A stretch of DNA of 47,871 nt, from contig CAUYUJ010003028.1 of the NCBI GenBank assembly GCA_963575745.1, forward strand, positions 35,001 to 82,871. Reading direction: 5' to 3'. This stretch comes from Prorocentrum cordatum (lineage: Eukaryota; Sar; Dinophyceae; Prorocentrales; Prorocentraceae). Each line of letters begins with the position of its first letter. Positions within the stretch are counted from its first letter, which is position 1. Made by a program: the position numbers and the translations under genes. Shown piece by piece: positions 20,732 through 30,657 of this stretch. The notes under the pieces are model-generated. The model did not search any database, had not been told where the DNA came from, and saw only the letters and a list, made by a program, of their open reading frames with translations.

Positions 20732-20987
20732 ACTGCAGCATCGCTGACGGTTCCTGGGTTTGCCCGTCGGTCGTAAGTGAAGGGGAACTGGAACACACAA
20801 ATAAATACACACAAATAAAAATATCCCCCATATTTTCCCATATTTTCTGTTTTTTTTGTCTTCCCCACCACTTCCCATATTTTTGCATATTTTCCTGGAG
20901 ATCGACGAGTAATTGTGTCTGTGTGTTTCTTCCCCTCCTGAACTGCAGCATCGCTGACGGTTCCTGGGTTTGCCCGTCGGTCGTAAG
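20732..20987. mobile_element. ACACACAAATAAATACACAC element, copy 2, flanked by 46-bp direct repeats
   Basis: The 164-bp element (20778-20941) matches 4511-4674. Its flanks are 46-bp direct repeats (20732-20777 and 20942-20987; ACTGCAGCATCGCTGACGG to GTCGGTCGTAAG) that appear identical. Reading left to right, the element lies between GTAAGT and CCTCCTGAACTGCAG, which look like intron ends. Terminal inverted repeats are imperfect (AGGGGAACTGGAACACACA against AGGGGAAGAAACACACA). Confidence 0.85.
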
Positions 20988-21900
20988 AGGGTGGGTAGAA
21001 GCATGAAGCAGGAAGGCGATGGAAATAGGTCGGGTTCCAGCCCACCCGCCAAAGAGGAGGGGCGAGGGAACACCGCTCGGCTCTGGGAGCAGGAAGGCGG
21101 CTCAAGCAGGTTGGGGCTCATGGACCCCAGAACACCCGCTTGCAACCACCGACGTGTACTCTGGCCCTCCTTCTCTTGGGCCAGGGGCAGTGGCCGGTCA
21201 GCTGCCCACCCCCGCGCTTCGAGCAGGCCTCGGCCCATAGAGCCAGATTCACGTCGTCTGGCTAGGAGTCACGACAGGCGCCGCCGGGAGGGTCCACCGC
21301 AGATCCGATGAACCCGCGCGGACCTCCGAAAGTCAATGTTTGTGCACTTTTGTCTTTCCTCGATCCTCGATCCTCGGTCCTCAATCCTCGAAACTCGAAC
21401 CTCGATACTCGAACCTCGAACCTCGGACCTCGAACCTCGATCCTCGTTCCTCGACTATGAGGAGCAACGACGAGGGGAGACGGGCTCGGGGGGAGAAACA
21501 TCGAACTGGAATCGGCGATGCCTCGCTGATGGATCGGCGCTGAGCCTCCGATAGCGCGACCCAGATCCCCCCCTCCCCCACCCCCATCCCCCCCCCAACG
21601 CTGCCCCTGATCTTCTCATCCTCCTCCCCTCCTCCTCCTCCTCTTCCTCCTCCTCCCCTGGTTCCCCTACTCGTTCTTCTCGCTCCCCGTGTCGCTCTCC
21701 TCGCCTAGGCCACTCGGCGAGCTCGTCCCTGACGCCAAGTTCGGCGCCCATGCGATGGAGGACAAACACGTCGAGCTGGCCAAGCCTGCTGGCATCGTGT
21801 CGTGCTGGCACTCCCCTCCTTGGAAGTGCCAAGACCTGTATGCTTTCGCGTCGGGCTTCTGCCTGAGACCGCCAGCGTCGCAAGCATCGCTCGCTCACTC
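20988..21900. other. No supported gene; CTCGAACCTCGA repeat and TCC patches
   Basis: 21350-21455 is a repeat of (C)CTCGAACCTCGATCCTCG words. 21605-21660 is TCC-rich. I cannot support any frame as a gene. Confidence 0.55.
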
Positions 21901-21919
21901 TGACGCACCCGCATCAAAG

Positions 21920-21970
21920 ACCCTCTCCTCCTCCTCCTCCTCCTCCTCCTCCTCCTCCTCCTCCTCCTCC

Positions 21971-22002
<32 letters not shown>

Positions 22003-22107
22003 AACGACGACGACAACGACAACGACAACGAGGACGACGACGAGGACGACGACGACGACGACGACGACGAGGACGACGAGGACGACGACGACGACGACGA
22101 CGACGTG
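21920..22107. repeat. (TCC)n followed by (ACG)n
   Basis: About 48 bp of TCC then about 135 bp of ACG/ACGACA/ACGAGG triplets. Confidence 0.95.
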
Positions 22108-22750
22108 CGTGCCTGCGCCGCGGCAGCCTCCTCGCCGCGGAACCTGTCCATCTCCTCGGCGCGCTCCGGAGGCGGGGGGGGGTCCCACCGTCTCCCGCGC
22201 CCTGGCTTGCGCGCACGAGGCTGAGGGAGAGAGGGGGGCGGGCTGCTCTCGAGCAGAGGGTCGGCAGCAGAATCGATGAACCCCTAAATTGATGTTCTGT
22301 CGACTGTACGAGACATAGTTACAATGCTCCGTCGACCTGCTGGCTGTTCTAAATATGTTCTCGAAGGCTCGACGATAAAAGGGAAGTCGGGGCAAATCAA
22401 TTATGTAGTCGATCTCCTGCTCGATTCTTAGGAGTAGGCTGACTCTTAGAAGGAGTCAGCCCCAGGCCAGCGCCGTCTAAGGAGCAGGAGTGCTTCTAAG
22501 AAGCCCTCCCCCCACCGCCTGGCCCCCCTGCGCGTGGCTGCGAGCAAGAAAATAACCTCCCCCTCTCTTCGTGGAACAGGAGAGAATGGCATGATGATAA
22601 ACATGCAAGGGTTCGGGCGGACTTCTTGAATCTAAGTTGAACCAACCTTCACGGAACGCGGAACGCGCCAGGGGCGGCGCCGGAGGCGCCGCAAGGGGGG
22701 TCCTCCCACTCCCCTGGTGGCAAGAAGTCGTGAAAATCCTTGTGTCGTGA
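22108..22750. other. No supported gene; small palindrome at about 22437-22461
   Basis: GGCTGACTC / GAGTCAGCC with a 7-nt loop, embedded in several CTTAGA/TCTAAG words (22430-22500). No coding signal. Confidence 0.5.
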
Positions 22751-22752
22751 TT

Positions 22753-22965
22753 CCCTACCTAGGCTCTGCCTAGAAGGGTTCTTACTATTAGGCTTAAAGG
22801 GCCGGGCAGTGGGGCACGCCCCGGGCGGTTCCCCCGGTATCCGCCCTGCGGTTCCCCCAGTCCCCTGGGAGCTTTAGCTTTAGCTTTAGCTTTAGCTTTA
22901 GCTTAGCTTTAGCTTAGCTTTAGCTTTAGCTTAGCTTTCCTAGGGGTTCCAACTCCTAGGTAGGG
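22753..22965. mobile_element. CCCTACCTAGG-TIR element with a TTTAGC tandem core
   Basis: A 213-bp element with perfect 11-bp TIRs: CCCTACCTAGG at 22753-22763 and CCTAGGTAGGG at 22955-22965. The left module (about 110 bp) and right module (about 30 bp) match the element at 10918-11375. The central tandem array (TTTAGC hexamers, 22870-22938) is a different repeat from the AGCAT array in the other copy. Non-coding. Confidence 0.85.
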
Positions 22966-23127
22966 TCGCACTGGGATATTTTTTGGGCGAGGCTGGCTCG
23001 AACATACTGGCTGGCCCTTGTGGCTTGGAGCCGTGTATGACGGGAGATAGCAGCAAAAAAAAGGCGTTGTACCGCCAAAGTGCCGACTGGCAGCAAAGTA
23101 ATGGAGCATGTACATCTCATCTAGGGC

Positions 23128-23289
23128 GACGAAGTCTATACATATCCACTGCTCCCTGGCCAGGCCCATCCTGAACACAGCAGCTGTGTATACGCCACGC
23201 CCTCCTGGTTTGGCCAGGAGGGCGTATAAACAGCTCCTGGGTTCAGTATGGGCCTGGCCAGGGAGCAGTGGATATGTATAGACTTCGTC
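23128..23289. mobile_element. 162-bp near-perfect hairpin element
   Basis: The left arm 23128-23169 (GACGAAGTCTATACATATCC to CTGGCCAGGCCCAT) is a perfect inverted copy of the right arm 23248-23289 over 42 bp. The match resumes after one mismatch as CTGAAC / GTTCAG. The loop holds a second hairpin (TATACG / CGTATA and CCCTCCTGG / CCAGGAGGG). Identical arms imply a recent origin or selection for structure. It could be a hairpin element or a small-RNA precursor. Confidence 0.9.
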
Positions 23290-23423
23290 CCCCGATCATC
23301 ACCCCCTAAGAATACTCCTTTGAGTGGCGTGCATAGAGAGGAGGGGAGGAATCCTTGTGTCGTGATTTGGCTCAGGGGTCTGGGCCTTCGAGGCCCGAAG
23401 TTCTCGAACCTCGGCGGCGGCGC

Positions 23424-23477
23424 CCAGAACCAGAACCACGACCAGGACCAGGACCACGACGACGACGACGACGACAG

Positions 23478-23520
<43 letters not shown>

Positions 23521-23571
23521 GACGACGACGACGAAGAAGACCACAACCACGACCACCCTGACGACGAAAAA

Positions 23572-23609
<38 letters not shown>

Positions 23610-23645
23610 CGACGGCCACAACGACGACGACGCAGCGGCGGCGGC
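23424..23645. repeat. (GAC/CAC)n microsatellite
   Basis: Triplets GAC, CAC and GAA over about 220 bp; Asp/His, Arg/Pro and poly-Val shadow frames. Confidence 0.95.
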
Positions 23646-23823
23646 GGCGGCGCTCGGCGGCGGCGGCCAGTGATCACCGACGCCCGGCGGCGGCGCTCCT
23701 CCAGAAGGGCGGCCGGCAGCCGCGCGCGGGTGGCCCCCGCGAGCTCGGCGCCGAAGAGCAGCGAGTGCGCCCAGCCAGCGCAGTCGCCGAAGCGGGTCCT
23801 CAGTCCAGCGAGGGGTACTGGCT

Positions 23824-23912
23824 ACCCTCCTCCTCATCCACGACCTCCTTCTCCTCCTCATCCTCATCCTCATCCTCATCCTCCTCCTCATCCTCCTCCT
23901 CATGATCATCAG

Positions 23913-23947
<35 letters not shown>

Positions 23948-24279
23948 GCATCATCATCAACAGCAGCATCATCACCATCATCATCAGCAGCATCATCATC
24001 ATACTCAGTATCAGTATCCTCATCCTCATCATGATCCTCCTCATCCTCCTCCTCATCATCATAATCAACAGCATCATCATCGGCATCACCATCATCATCA
24101 TCATCATCATCAGCATCATCATCATCGTGCTCATCATCCTCATCATCGACAGCTTAATCAGCATCATAATCATCAGCAGCACCATCATCAGCAATATCAT
24201 CAGCATCATCATCAACATCAACAACATCATCATCATCAGCATCATCATCGTCACCTTCATCAGCAACATCAGCATCATC

Positions 24280-24310
<31 letters not shown>

Positions 24311-24400
24311 GCAACATCATGATCATCAAAAATAACATCATCATCAACATCATCATCAACATCATCATCATGATCACCATCATCATATCATTACCGTGCT
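23824..24400. repeat. (ATC)n / (CAT)n microsatellite, about 575 bp
   Basis: Mostly ATC with CAG and CTC interruptions. The 540-residue minus-strand frame (poly-Met) and the plus-strand poly-Ile and poly-His frames are artefacts. Confidence 0.96.
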
Positions 24401-24954
24401 CAACCTCCTCCTCCTCCTCCTTCACAGCCTCCTCCTCCTGCTCCTCCTGCTCCATGTCGTTCAGCGGGGGACCCTGGCGACCCCAAAGAACGCTGCGCTG
24501 CTCTAACAACTCGCGTGCGCCATCCGTGCACGAAGAAGAAATCCGTGCAGTTCGAGCGAAACGTCTGCGCTGTACTTGCGATGTGGCCGTGGGCTGTTCT
24601 TGCGATTGGGTCGTGGGCTGTTCTTGCGATTGGGCTCGCCCTCTCGTGCGCAATATTGTTTGCACCGTAATGCAGTGGTAGACTAATTTGCACAATAGGC
24701 AAATAACAAACAGACAGACAAACTGAAAACAAAAAAAGACTCCAACAACACAAAACAAATAATGAGAGAGACCCCAGGATTGAATTAAAGATACCCGCCG
24801 CCAATATCAATGCACCTTGAGAACTTCGAAAAACAGAAAATGCCCAACATAAAGAGACGACGAGAAATATACATCAACAGTCGTTGTGGCCAATCAAAAC
24901 AACATCAAGAAATAGCAACGCGTGCCAAACAAAAATCGCCCTGGGAGCGTCCAG

Positions 24955-25460
24955 GACGATTCCCTGTCACGGGGGGTGCCCAAGTCTCGGTCACACGGGG
25001 TGCCCAATTGTATCTGTCACCAGGAGGGTCCAATCTTAGTGGGCCCTGGAAACGACAGGGCCGTTTTGTTACCGGTTCCGTTTTGCCGTCTTTGTTGCCG
25101 GTTCCGTTTTGCCGTTTTTGTTACCGGTTCCGTCGCCGTTTTTTGACCGCTTCCAGCTCCGGTTCCAATCCTGGAGCTGTTTTTTTGCCGTTTCCGGTCG
25201 CCCTTTTTGGCCGTTTCCATTTTCAGGGGACATTTTGGGGGAACCGGTGAAAAAACGGCCCTGCCGTTTCCGGGGCCCACAAAGGGTCCAATTCCCTGTC
25301 ACAGGGGGGGCCCAATGCCCTGTCACAGGTGGGGCTGGCTTCTCTCGGTCACAGGGGGGCCCAAGTCCCTGTCACAGGGGGTTTGGCCGATTCCCTGACA
25401 CAGGGGGGGCCCCAGTCCATGTCACAGGGGGGCCCCATTCCCTGTCACAGGGAAGCCCAA
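24955..25460. repeat. CCCTGTCACAGGGGGGCCCA tandem array split by an element
   Basis: Units of about 33-36 bp carrying the palindrome CCCTGTCACAGGG occupy 24955-25038 and 25285-25460. The intervening block is the TIR element at 25039-25280, apparently inserted into the array. Confidence 0.85.
25039..25280. mobile_element. 242-bp TIR element inserted in the CCCTGTCACAGGG array
   Basis: Ends are inverted repeats of about 41 bp: GTGGGCCCTGGAAACGACAG and GGCCGTTTTGTTACCGGTTC on the left, matched by GTGGGCCCCGGAAACGGCAG and GGCCGTTTTTTCACCGGTTC read inward from the right. About five mismatches. AGGGTCCAAT occurs on both flanks. The interior has tandem GGTTCCGTTTTGCCG. Non-coding. Confidence 0.85.
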
Positions 25461-25784
25461 ACGCATCACAAGAACAACTCGCGCTGTCCTAAGAGAAGCC
25501 GTCGCAAGAACAGCACTGTCGTAGCATACGAACCACCCTCTCGCAATTATCACAAGAACGCCTCGTCCTTGTCAGACGAAGAGCTCACGGAGTCGCACGA
25601 ACAGACAACCCGTCCCCAAAGGGCCCTAACACTAAGTACCTAGGCAGGCCTCCACGACGGCCTCCGAAGGCGCCCGACTGGCCAGGAGAGCCCCAAGGCG
25701 GCCCCGGAGGCACCAAGAGGAGGCCCCCAGGATGTCCCCCAAAAAAGCTTCCGAGAGGTCCCGAGAGGTTCCCGCCGCGAGCAG

Positions 25785-26070
25785 GCTCCTCCTCCTCCTC
25801 CTCCTCCTCCTCCTCCTCCTCCTCCTCCTCCTCCTCCTCCATAATTGGAATAAGAAGCAGAGAGCTATGATAATGAAATTCCTCTCCTCCTCCTCCTCCT
25901 CCTCCTCCTCCTCCTCCTCCCGTTCCTCCTCCTTCTCTCGTTCCTCCTTCTCCTCCCGTTCCTCCGTCTCCTCCTCCTCCTTCTCCCTGCCCCTCCCCAT
26001 CGCCATCTGGCTCCTCTCCTCCTCCTCCTCCTCCTCCTCCTCCTCCTCCTCCTCCTCCTCCTCCTCCCCC
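25785..26070. repeat. (TCC)n microsatellite, three blocks
   Basis: TCC at 25785-25838, 25885-25985 (with CGT interruptions) and 26015-26068, separated by short unique text. Ser/Leu and Glu/Arg frames are artefacts. Confidence 0.95.
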
Positions 26071-26966
26071 CCTTTCTGATTCGCACGACGGAGGAAACAG
26101 GGCAGCCGCCGGACCCCGAGGGGGACGGGCCCATCCGTCCCGTGGAGGGCCCTCAGGAGGGGCCCACGGCCCGTGGCGGGGCCCCAGAAGGAGGCGGAGA
26201 AGGGCAAGGAAGGCGGAAGGGAGGGAGGGAGGCGGGGAGGAGAGAGAGGAGGAGGAGGAGGAGGAAAAGGAGAGGAGGAGGAGGAAGAGGAGGACGCCCC
26301 GAGCAACACTCCAGGGGGGCCGTTCCCCTCAGAGCCCGATTGCTTCATGAACGGCCTTCCCTGCCCGTGTTTACCGTCCGCCCCGCGCTCCCGCTAGCCC
26401 TCCTCCACATCCGCGTCATCCACCGCCTTCTCCTCCTTCTGGCCTCCTGCACCTCCTCCAAGGTGGCCACGGTTCTCCACTGGGTGATCGTACAGCTGCG
26501 CAGGCACCGCTACTGCACAAACCCCATGCTGGTTGGGAAGAAGCAGAACCATGAGCGCACATGCAGGCACGTGCGGCAGCATGTAAGAGAACAAACAGCA
26601 CACAGCAGGCCTGGATCCGACCTGCGCCATCAACGGAACTATTTACGCAACACCGCAAGGCTGCGCAACAGCGTGAAAATCGAGCAGCGGAAGGCGGCCG
26701 TTAGCTCGCACGTGCCCGCGTGCAGAGTGTTCAAAGGGGCCTTGACACAACAACAAAAAAGAAGCACGACGTATTGAACGAGAGGAAGATCCGCTGCCCC
26801 TCAAGGGGGCCCACCCGCCAAAACACAAACGGCACAAAATCCTGTCGTCCTCGCCGGCGGGGTGAAACCGAACGCACGGTCCGTAAAGGCAGACATCAGC
26901 CCATGCGCACAAACTGTGCAGGCTGAAGGCTGTAACGGATACGGTGCGCCAGAGGCCAAGAGTGAG
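26071..26966. other. No supported gene
   Basis: Short frames on both strands of mixed composition. A plus-strand frame around 26455-26640 (HWVIVQLRRHRYCTNPMLVG) is mildly protein-like but has no start, leader relic or continuation. GGA/GGGA-rich patch at 26215-26300. Confidence 0.4.
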
Positions 26967-27492
26967 GTCGGGCCTGTCCCCCTACAGGGGGATTTTGGAC
27001 GAAATTCTCAACGTTCACAGAAAATGCTCAAAAGATGCCCAGTAATACTCAAAAAAATCCCCATGCTATTTTTTCACTATTTTTGAATACGGTAGGTTTG
27101 CGTCGTGTCGACACCGGCGTTGGTTTCTGAGACCGCGGGGATCGTTCAACCTTGAACGATCGGCCGTTTCCGAAACGTCCAAAACGTTCCACATCGAACG
27201 ATTCTGGGTCGCCCGCGGCGTTCAAGGCTGAACGCCGCTGGCGGGGTCGCCGCCAGTCGACACGACACTAACCTGTAGGTTCGCGTCGTGTCGACCAGCG
27301 GCGACCCCGCGCCGGAGTTCACGTTGAACGCCGACGGCGACCCAAATCGATGATGTACCCACATAGCGATATGTGGCTCTCGGGAACGGCCGTCGTTCAG
27401 GTATGAACGATCCCCGCGGTGTCGGGAACCAACGCCGGGGTCGACACGGCGCAAACCTGCGGGTGTTCCCCCTGTAGAGGGACAGGCCCGAC
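26967..27492. mobile_element. 526-bp foldback element, GTCGGGC-TIR family, long copy
   Basis: TIRs of 26 bp with one mismatch: GTCGGGCCTGTCCCCCTACA on the left and, read inward, GTCGGGCCTGTCCCTCTACA on the right. The family is shared with 7838-7970. The interior (27093-27458) is itself a long imperfect palindrome centred near 27275 (GTCGACACGAC / GTCGTGTCGAC). It carries small perfect palindromes at 27140-27161 (arms GATCGTTCAA) and 27215-27238 (arms GCGGCGTTCA). No transposase frame. Confidence 0.85.
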
Positions 27493-27532
27493 GTGTCGTG
27501 CCGATGTCGTCCCGTGTCGATTTGGAGGGGGG

Positions 27533-27610
27533 AGGACGAGAAGGAGGAGGAGGAGGAGGAGGAGGAGGAGGAGGGAGGGAGGGAGGGAGGGAGGGAGGGA
27601 GGGACGGAGG
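27533..27610. repeat. (GGA)n then (GGGA)n
   Basis: Triplets grading into GGGA tetramers. Confidence 0.95.
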
Positions 27611-27611
27611 A

Positions 27612-28380
27612 GTGCTTGGCTGGCCATAGCAGGGGGGGCATGTCGCCCGACCCTTGGCGGTGGTCGCCACCATCAGCACCGCCGCATCATCACCATCATC
27701 ATCACCGTCATCATCGTCACCATCATCATCATCGTCACCGTCAGCATCGTCATCATCGTCTTCATTAAAAAGTATCACATGTATCCCATACCCACCATCA
27801 TCAGCATTGCATCATCATCACCTTCATCATTGATCTGCATCGTCATCGCCACCATCACCATGATCATATCGTCACCATCACCATCACCACCTCCATCACC
27901 ACCATACCATCACCATCGTATCCATCATCGCCATCATCATCATCCATGATCATCCAAACCACCGTGGGCATCATATATGACTATGTAAGAGAAGATCATT
28001 CCCATTGTTGTCGTCTACATCATCCCAAACGCCGTCTACATCATCATTGTCGGCAGACGCACCATGCTGATGGTCCCTGGACTAAAACAACACCGCCCCC
28101 CGCCTGCTTGAGACTTCTTTGCAATTTACGTAGGGTTCGCGCCCTTCCTTGGGACTTCCTTCATCGCAGTGTATGGAGACACCGCGCGCTCGACGTTCAA
28201 GGTTCGCGCTTTCGCCGAAGACGTCCTCGCAATTTACTGAGAAATCGCCGTCTCGCCGAAGATTTCGATGTTCCAGCGCGCGCACGCGGACACACACACA
28301 CAACAAAAAATGGCAACGAACAAAACACAGAACATACAAGCTTGCAACACAACATCAACACACGCGCGCTTCTGCATGAG
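27612..28380 (+). repeat. ATC-rich cassette, left copy
   Basis: Starts GCTTGGCTGGCCATAGCAGG, continues CGACCCTTGGCGGTGGTCG, then about 300 bp of ATC/ACC triplets, then CCCATTGTTGTCGTCTACAT, GTCGGCAGACGC, ATGGTCCCTGG, and CAATTTACGTAGGGTTCGCG / CTTCCTTGGGACTTCCTTCA. The same blocks occur in the same order on the minus strand at 46745-47860. The Ile-rich frames are not taken as protein. Confidence 0.8.
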
Positions 28381-28389
28381 TGTTAGGCA

Positions 28390-28850
28390 TTATCGGCATG
28401 AGTGTTAGTTATTTGTGTGTTGTTTGTGTTGTTATTGTGTTGTTGGTTTGAATGCGTGGTCACTGGGTTCGTGGGGGTGAGGGGTGGTGAAGGGTGGGAT
28501 TGGAAGAGCTGTTGGATCGGTTGTGAGCTGGGGTACTATTAGTGTTAATTAGGAGGGGGGGGGAGAGGGTGGTGAGTGTAAGGGGGTGATTATTGAGAGG
28601 TGGGTTGGCGGGGTGAGGGGGGGGGAGGGCAGGGGGGCAGTGGGGTAGGGAACGTGTGGGGGATGGGTGGGTGGGAGGGAGCTGGGTGGGTAGGGTGGCG
28701 AATTTGGTGTAGGGTGGTGGGGGGGGGGTGAGGGGAGAGGGGTTTGGGATGGGGTGGGGCGGGTGGGTACTGGATGGTGTGGGTGAGGGGGGGGGGTTTG
28801 GTTGTGGGAAGTGGGGGCGGAGAGGTCGTGGTGACAGAGCTTCCCTGCTT
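28390..28850. repeat. G/T-skewed block with many G-runs
   Basis: On the plus strand this is almost all G and T, with many runs of four or more G (for example GGTGGGGGGGGGGTGAGGGG near 28711 and GGGGTGGGGCGGGTGGGT near 28751). It is a strong candidate for G-quadruplex formation. It sits between the left ATC cassette and gene G. No gene inferred. Confidence 0.8.
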
Positions 28851-29120
28851 GTTTGTTTTGTTGGTTTGCTCTGTGTGTGGTGCGTACTGTGTGTTGTTGT
28901 GTGATAGGTTGCATGTTTAGTGATGTGGTTCGTTGTTTTGGTTTTGTGTGTGCCTGTGATTTGCATTGTGTTTGGTGTCGTTGGTGTGTCTCGTTGTTTA
29001 TGTTTGATGTGGATGGCGATGATCTGTTTTTGCTAGTGGCCCACTCCCAGCCACACGAATCAAACGCTGGTGCTATGCCGGCTCGCGCCAAATGCGCGCT
29101 GAAAACACTCACAACCAAAT
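28851..29120. other. 3' flank of gene G; no separate gene
   Basis: T/G-rich sequence running to the stop of gene G at about 29121. A plus-strand Val/Cys/Phe-rich frame here is composition-driven. Confidence 0.5.
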
Positions 29121-30203
29121 TCAATCGGCCACGCTAGTGCACTGCAAATCATGCCATTTAGGTCGCTTCTTGAACCCATTCCAGCACGTCACGCAGCACA
29201 CGTCGAGGAGTGCCCCTTTGTACACGTGCTGCACGAGCTTGTCCTCCTCGGTGCCAATGCAAGTATGATCTGGTTCCTCCAACGAGGCTGGAACCATCTG
29301 TGTGCACTTCGGATGCCCGAGCAGCTGGCACCTGAGCGACGTCTTACCTTCCTGACTCGTAACGTTGTTCCAGCACTCTTGACAGTAGATGTCCCCGAAT
29401 TTCCCAGAGGGGAAGACGTGCCGCACAATCCGAGACTGCTTGTTGCCGCTGCACTGGACCTGGTCCTCGCACAGCTGATAGTACAAGCACTTGGGGTGTC
29501 CAGGTCTCTGTCCAGCTGTCGTCGACGGCGTGGGTCCGCTCGACGATGCCGTGTCAGTGTGCAACCGCATGCGTCGCAACGCATCGGCTAGCACATCCGA
29601 AGCCAGTCTCTTAGTCGGTACCGATGATGATGATGCTGATGCCTCGTTAGGGTTCCCTCCAGCCATGGCGATGGTCGGCTCCAGACTCTTGGGCGTCCGC
29701 TTCGGGCGAGCCTCCGGCAACGTCACCGGCACCGCCGCGCTCTTGAACTTGGGGCGAGGAGCGTCGTAATTCCCCTTCGCTTCATCATTGATGCCATCTG
29801 CCTCTGATGATACGTCCGCCTCCGCCATCGTTGCCTCGGGCAGGCGGCGGCGCGTCCGCCGGCGGCACGGGTGCCCTGGCTGGCCAGGGGGTTTGACACG
29901 AAATGCCAATACCGAGCATCGGTAGGGAGAATGGGGGACGTTGATTGAGCAGTTGCTGCGGCGAAGCCAATCAATCGCGGCGTCTGCACCGCCGCCGCCC
30001 CCCGCATGCACGGCGGCCCCCAACGACGAGTTGATAATTTGGCTCTTCTGAGAGTCGCAAACTGCAGTAGATCCACAAGGCCGACAAGAAACAACACGAG
30101 AACGGGCGCAGCCAGTCGTAGACCAGTTCTGGAACCCTTGACATAGCCATGGTATGAGAAACGCTGCGGAGGCTAAGCACAGCAATCCGACACGAACTCT
30201 CAT
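29121..30203 (-). CDS. Gene G: secretory-leader protein with two Cys/His modules
   Basis: 360 residues from the ATG at 30203, chosen because it begins a typical signal sequence: MRVRV, then GLLCLASAAFLIPWLCQGF. A product entering the secretory route or, with a further transit region, the plastid is therefore likely. The middle is low-complexity Pro/Lys/Ser, including a possible nuclear-type cluster (RPKRTPK). The C-terminal part holds two similar modules, each beginning GHPKC and ending C-x2-C-W: about residues 255-300 (C-x6-C, C, VRHVFPSGKF, YCQECW) and 305-355 (C, C, VQHVYKGALL, CCVTCW). Conserved Cys and His suggest zinc binding; the family is not one I recognise. The signal peptide is odd for a zinc-module protein; an internal Met (MAEADVSSEAD) offers an alternative start without it. 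The upstream relic is weak. Confidence 0.72.
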   Translation of the reverse strand: MRVRVGLLCLASAAFLIPWLCQGFQNWSTTGCARSRVVSCRPCGSTAVCDSQKSQIINSSLGAAVHAGGGGGADAAIDWLRRSNCSINVPHSPYRCSVLAFRVKPPGQPGHPCRRRTRRRLPEATMAEADVSSEADGINDEAKGNYDAPRPKFKSAAVPVTLPEARPKRTPKSLEPTIAMAGGNPNEASASSSSVPTKRLASDVLADALRRMRLHTDTASSSGPTPSTTAGQRPGHPKCLYYQLCEDQVQCSGNKQSRIVRHVFPSGKFGDIYCQECWNNVTSQEGKTSLRCQLLGHPKCTQMVPASLEEPDHTCIGTEEDKLVQHVYKGALLDVCCVTCWNGFKKRPKWHDLQCTSVAD

Positions 30204-30245
30204 CTCCGAGAAATGTATCGGCCGACATATTGAGCCGTCATGCAC

Positions 30246-30260
30246 TAGCCAACAGTGGTT
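30246..30260 (-). other. Possible decayed spliced-leader relic upstream of gene G
   Basis: Minus strand TAACCACTGTTGGCT aligns to TAGCCATTTTGGCT of the SL with one inserted base and two changes, about 43 bp before the chosen ATG. Weak alone; supported by the pattern at neighbouring genes. Confidence 0.4.
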
Positions 30261-30298
30261 ATATGATGTGATGTCGGGCCCGGCCCTAGTCCCATGCG

Positions 30299-30301
<3 letters not shown>

Positions 30302-30341
<40 letters not shown>

Positions 30342-30344
30342 TAG

Positions 30345-30390
<46 letters not shown>

Positions 30391-30393
30391 CCC

Positions 30394-30433
<40 letters not shown>
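30302..30433. repeat. (CT)n microsatellite between genes F and G
   Basis: CT repeats with short interruptions (TTTGTAGT, ATCTACCC), followed by TGTACATATATAGATATC. Confidence 0.96.
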
Positions 30434-30434
<1 letters not shown>

Positions 30435-30657
30435 CATATATAGATATCTGACTCTGTTGTTTCTGGTGTTTCTTGAATTTGCCTTCTCATGATCATCGCC
30501 CTTCCCCGCATCCTCCTCCTCTTCGCGTTTCTGCCCCTGGAGGAGGAGGAGGAGGAGGAGGGGGGAGAGGAGGGGCCAGGCAGGGGGAGGAGGATTACGA
30601 GGGATGTTTTTTTTTGCTCGTTGCGCCTCGCCCCTTCAAGGTGCGGGAAACTCAGTT

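Noticed and set aside
19570-20951. 348-residue plus-strand and 458-residue minus-strand ORFs
   Set aside because: They are translations of GGA/TCC and GAT microsatellites and the CCAAGANGGCCC array.
22860-22940. TTTAGC hexamers as telomere-like repeats
   Set aside because: The unit differs from the TTTAGGG type expected, and they lie inside a TIR element whose other copy has AGCAT instead.
23136-24758. 540-residue minus-strand ORF rich in Met
   Set aside because: It is the ATC microsatellite read in one frame; the plus strand gives poly-Ile and poly-His equally well.
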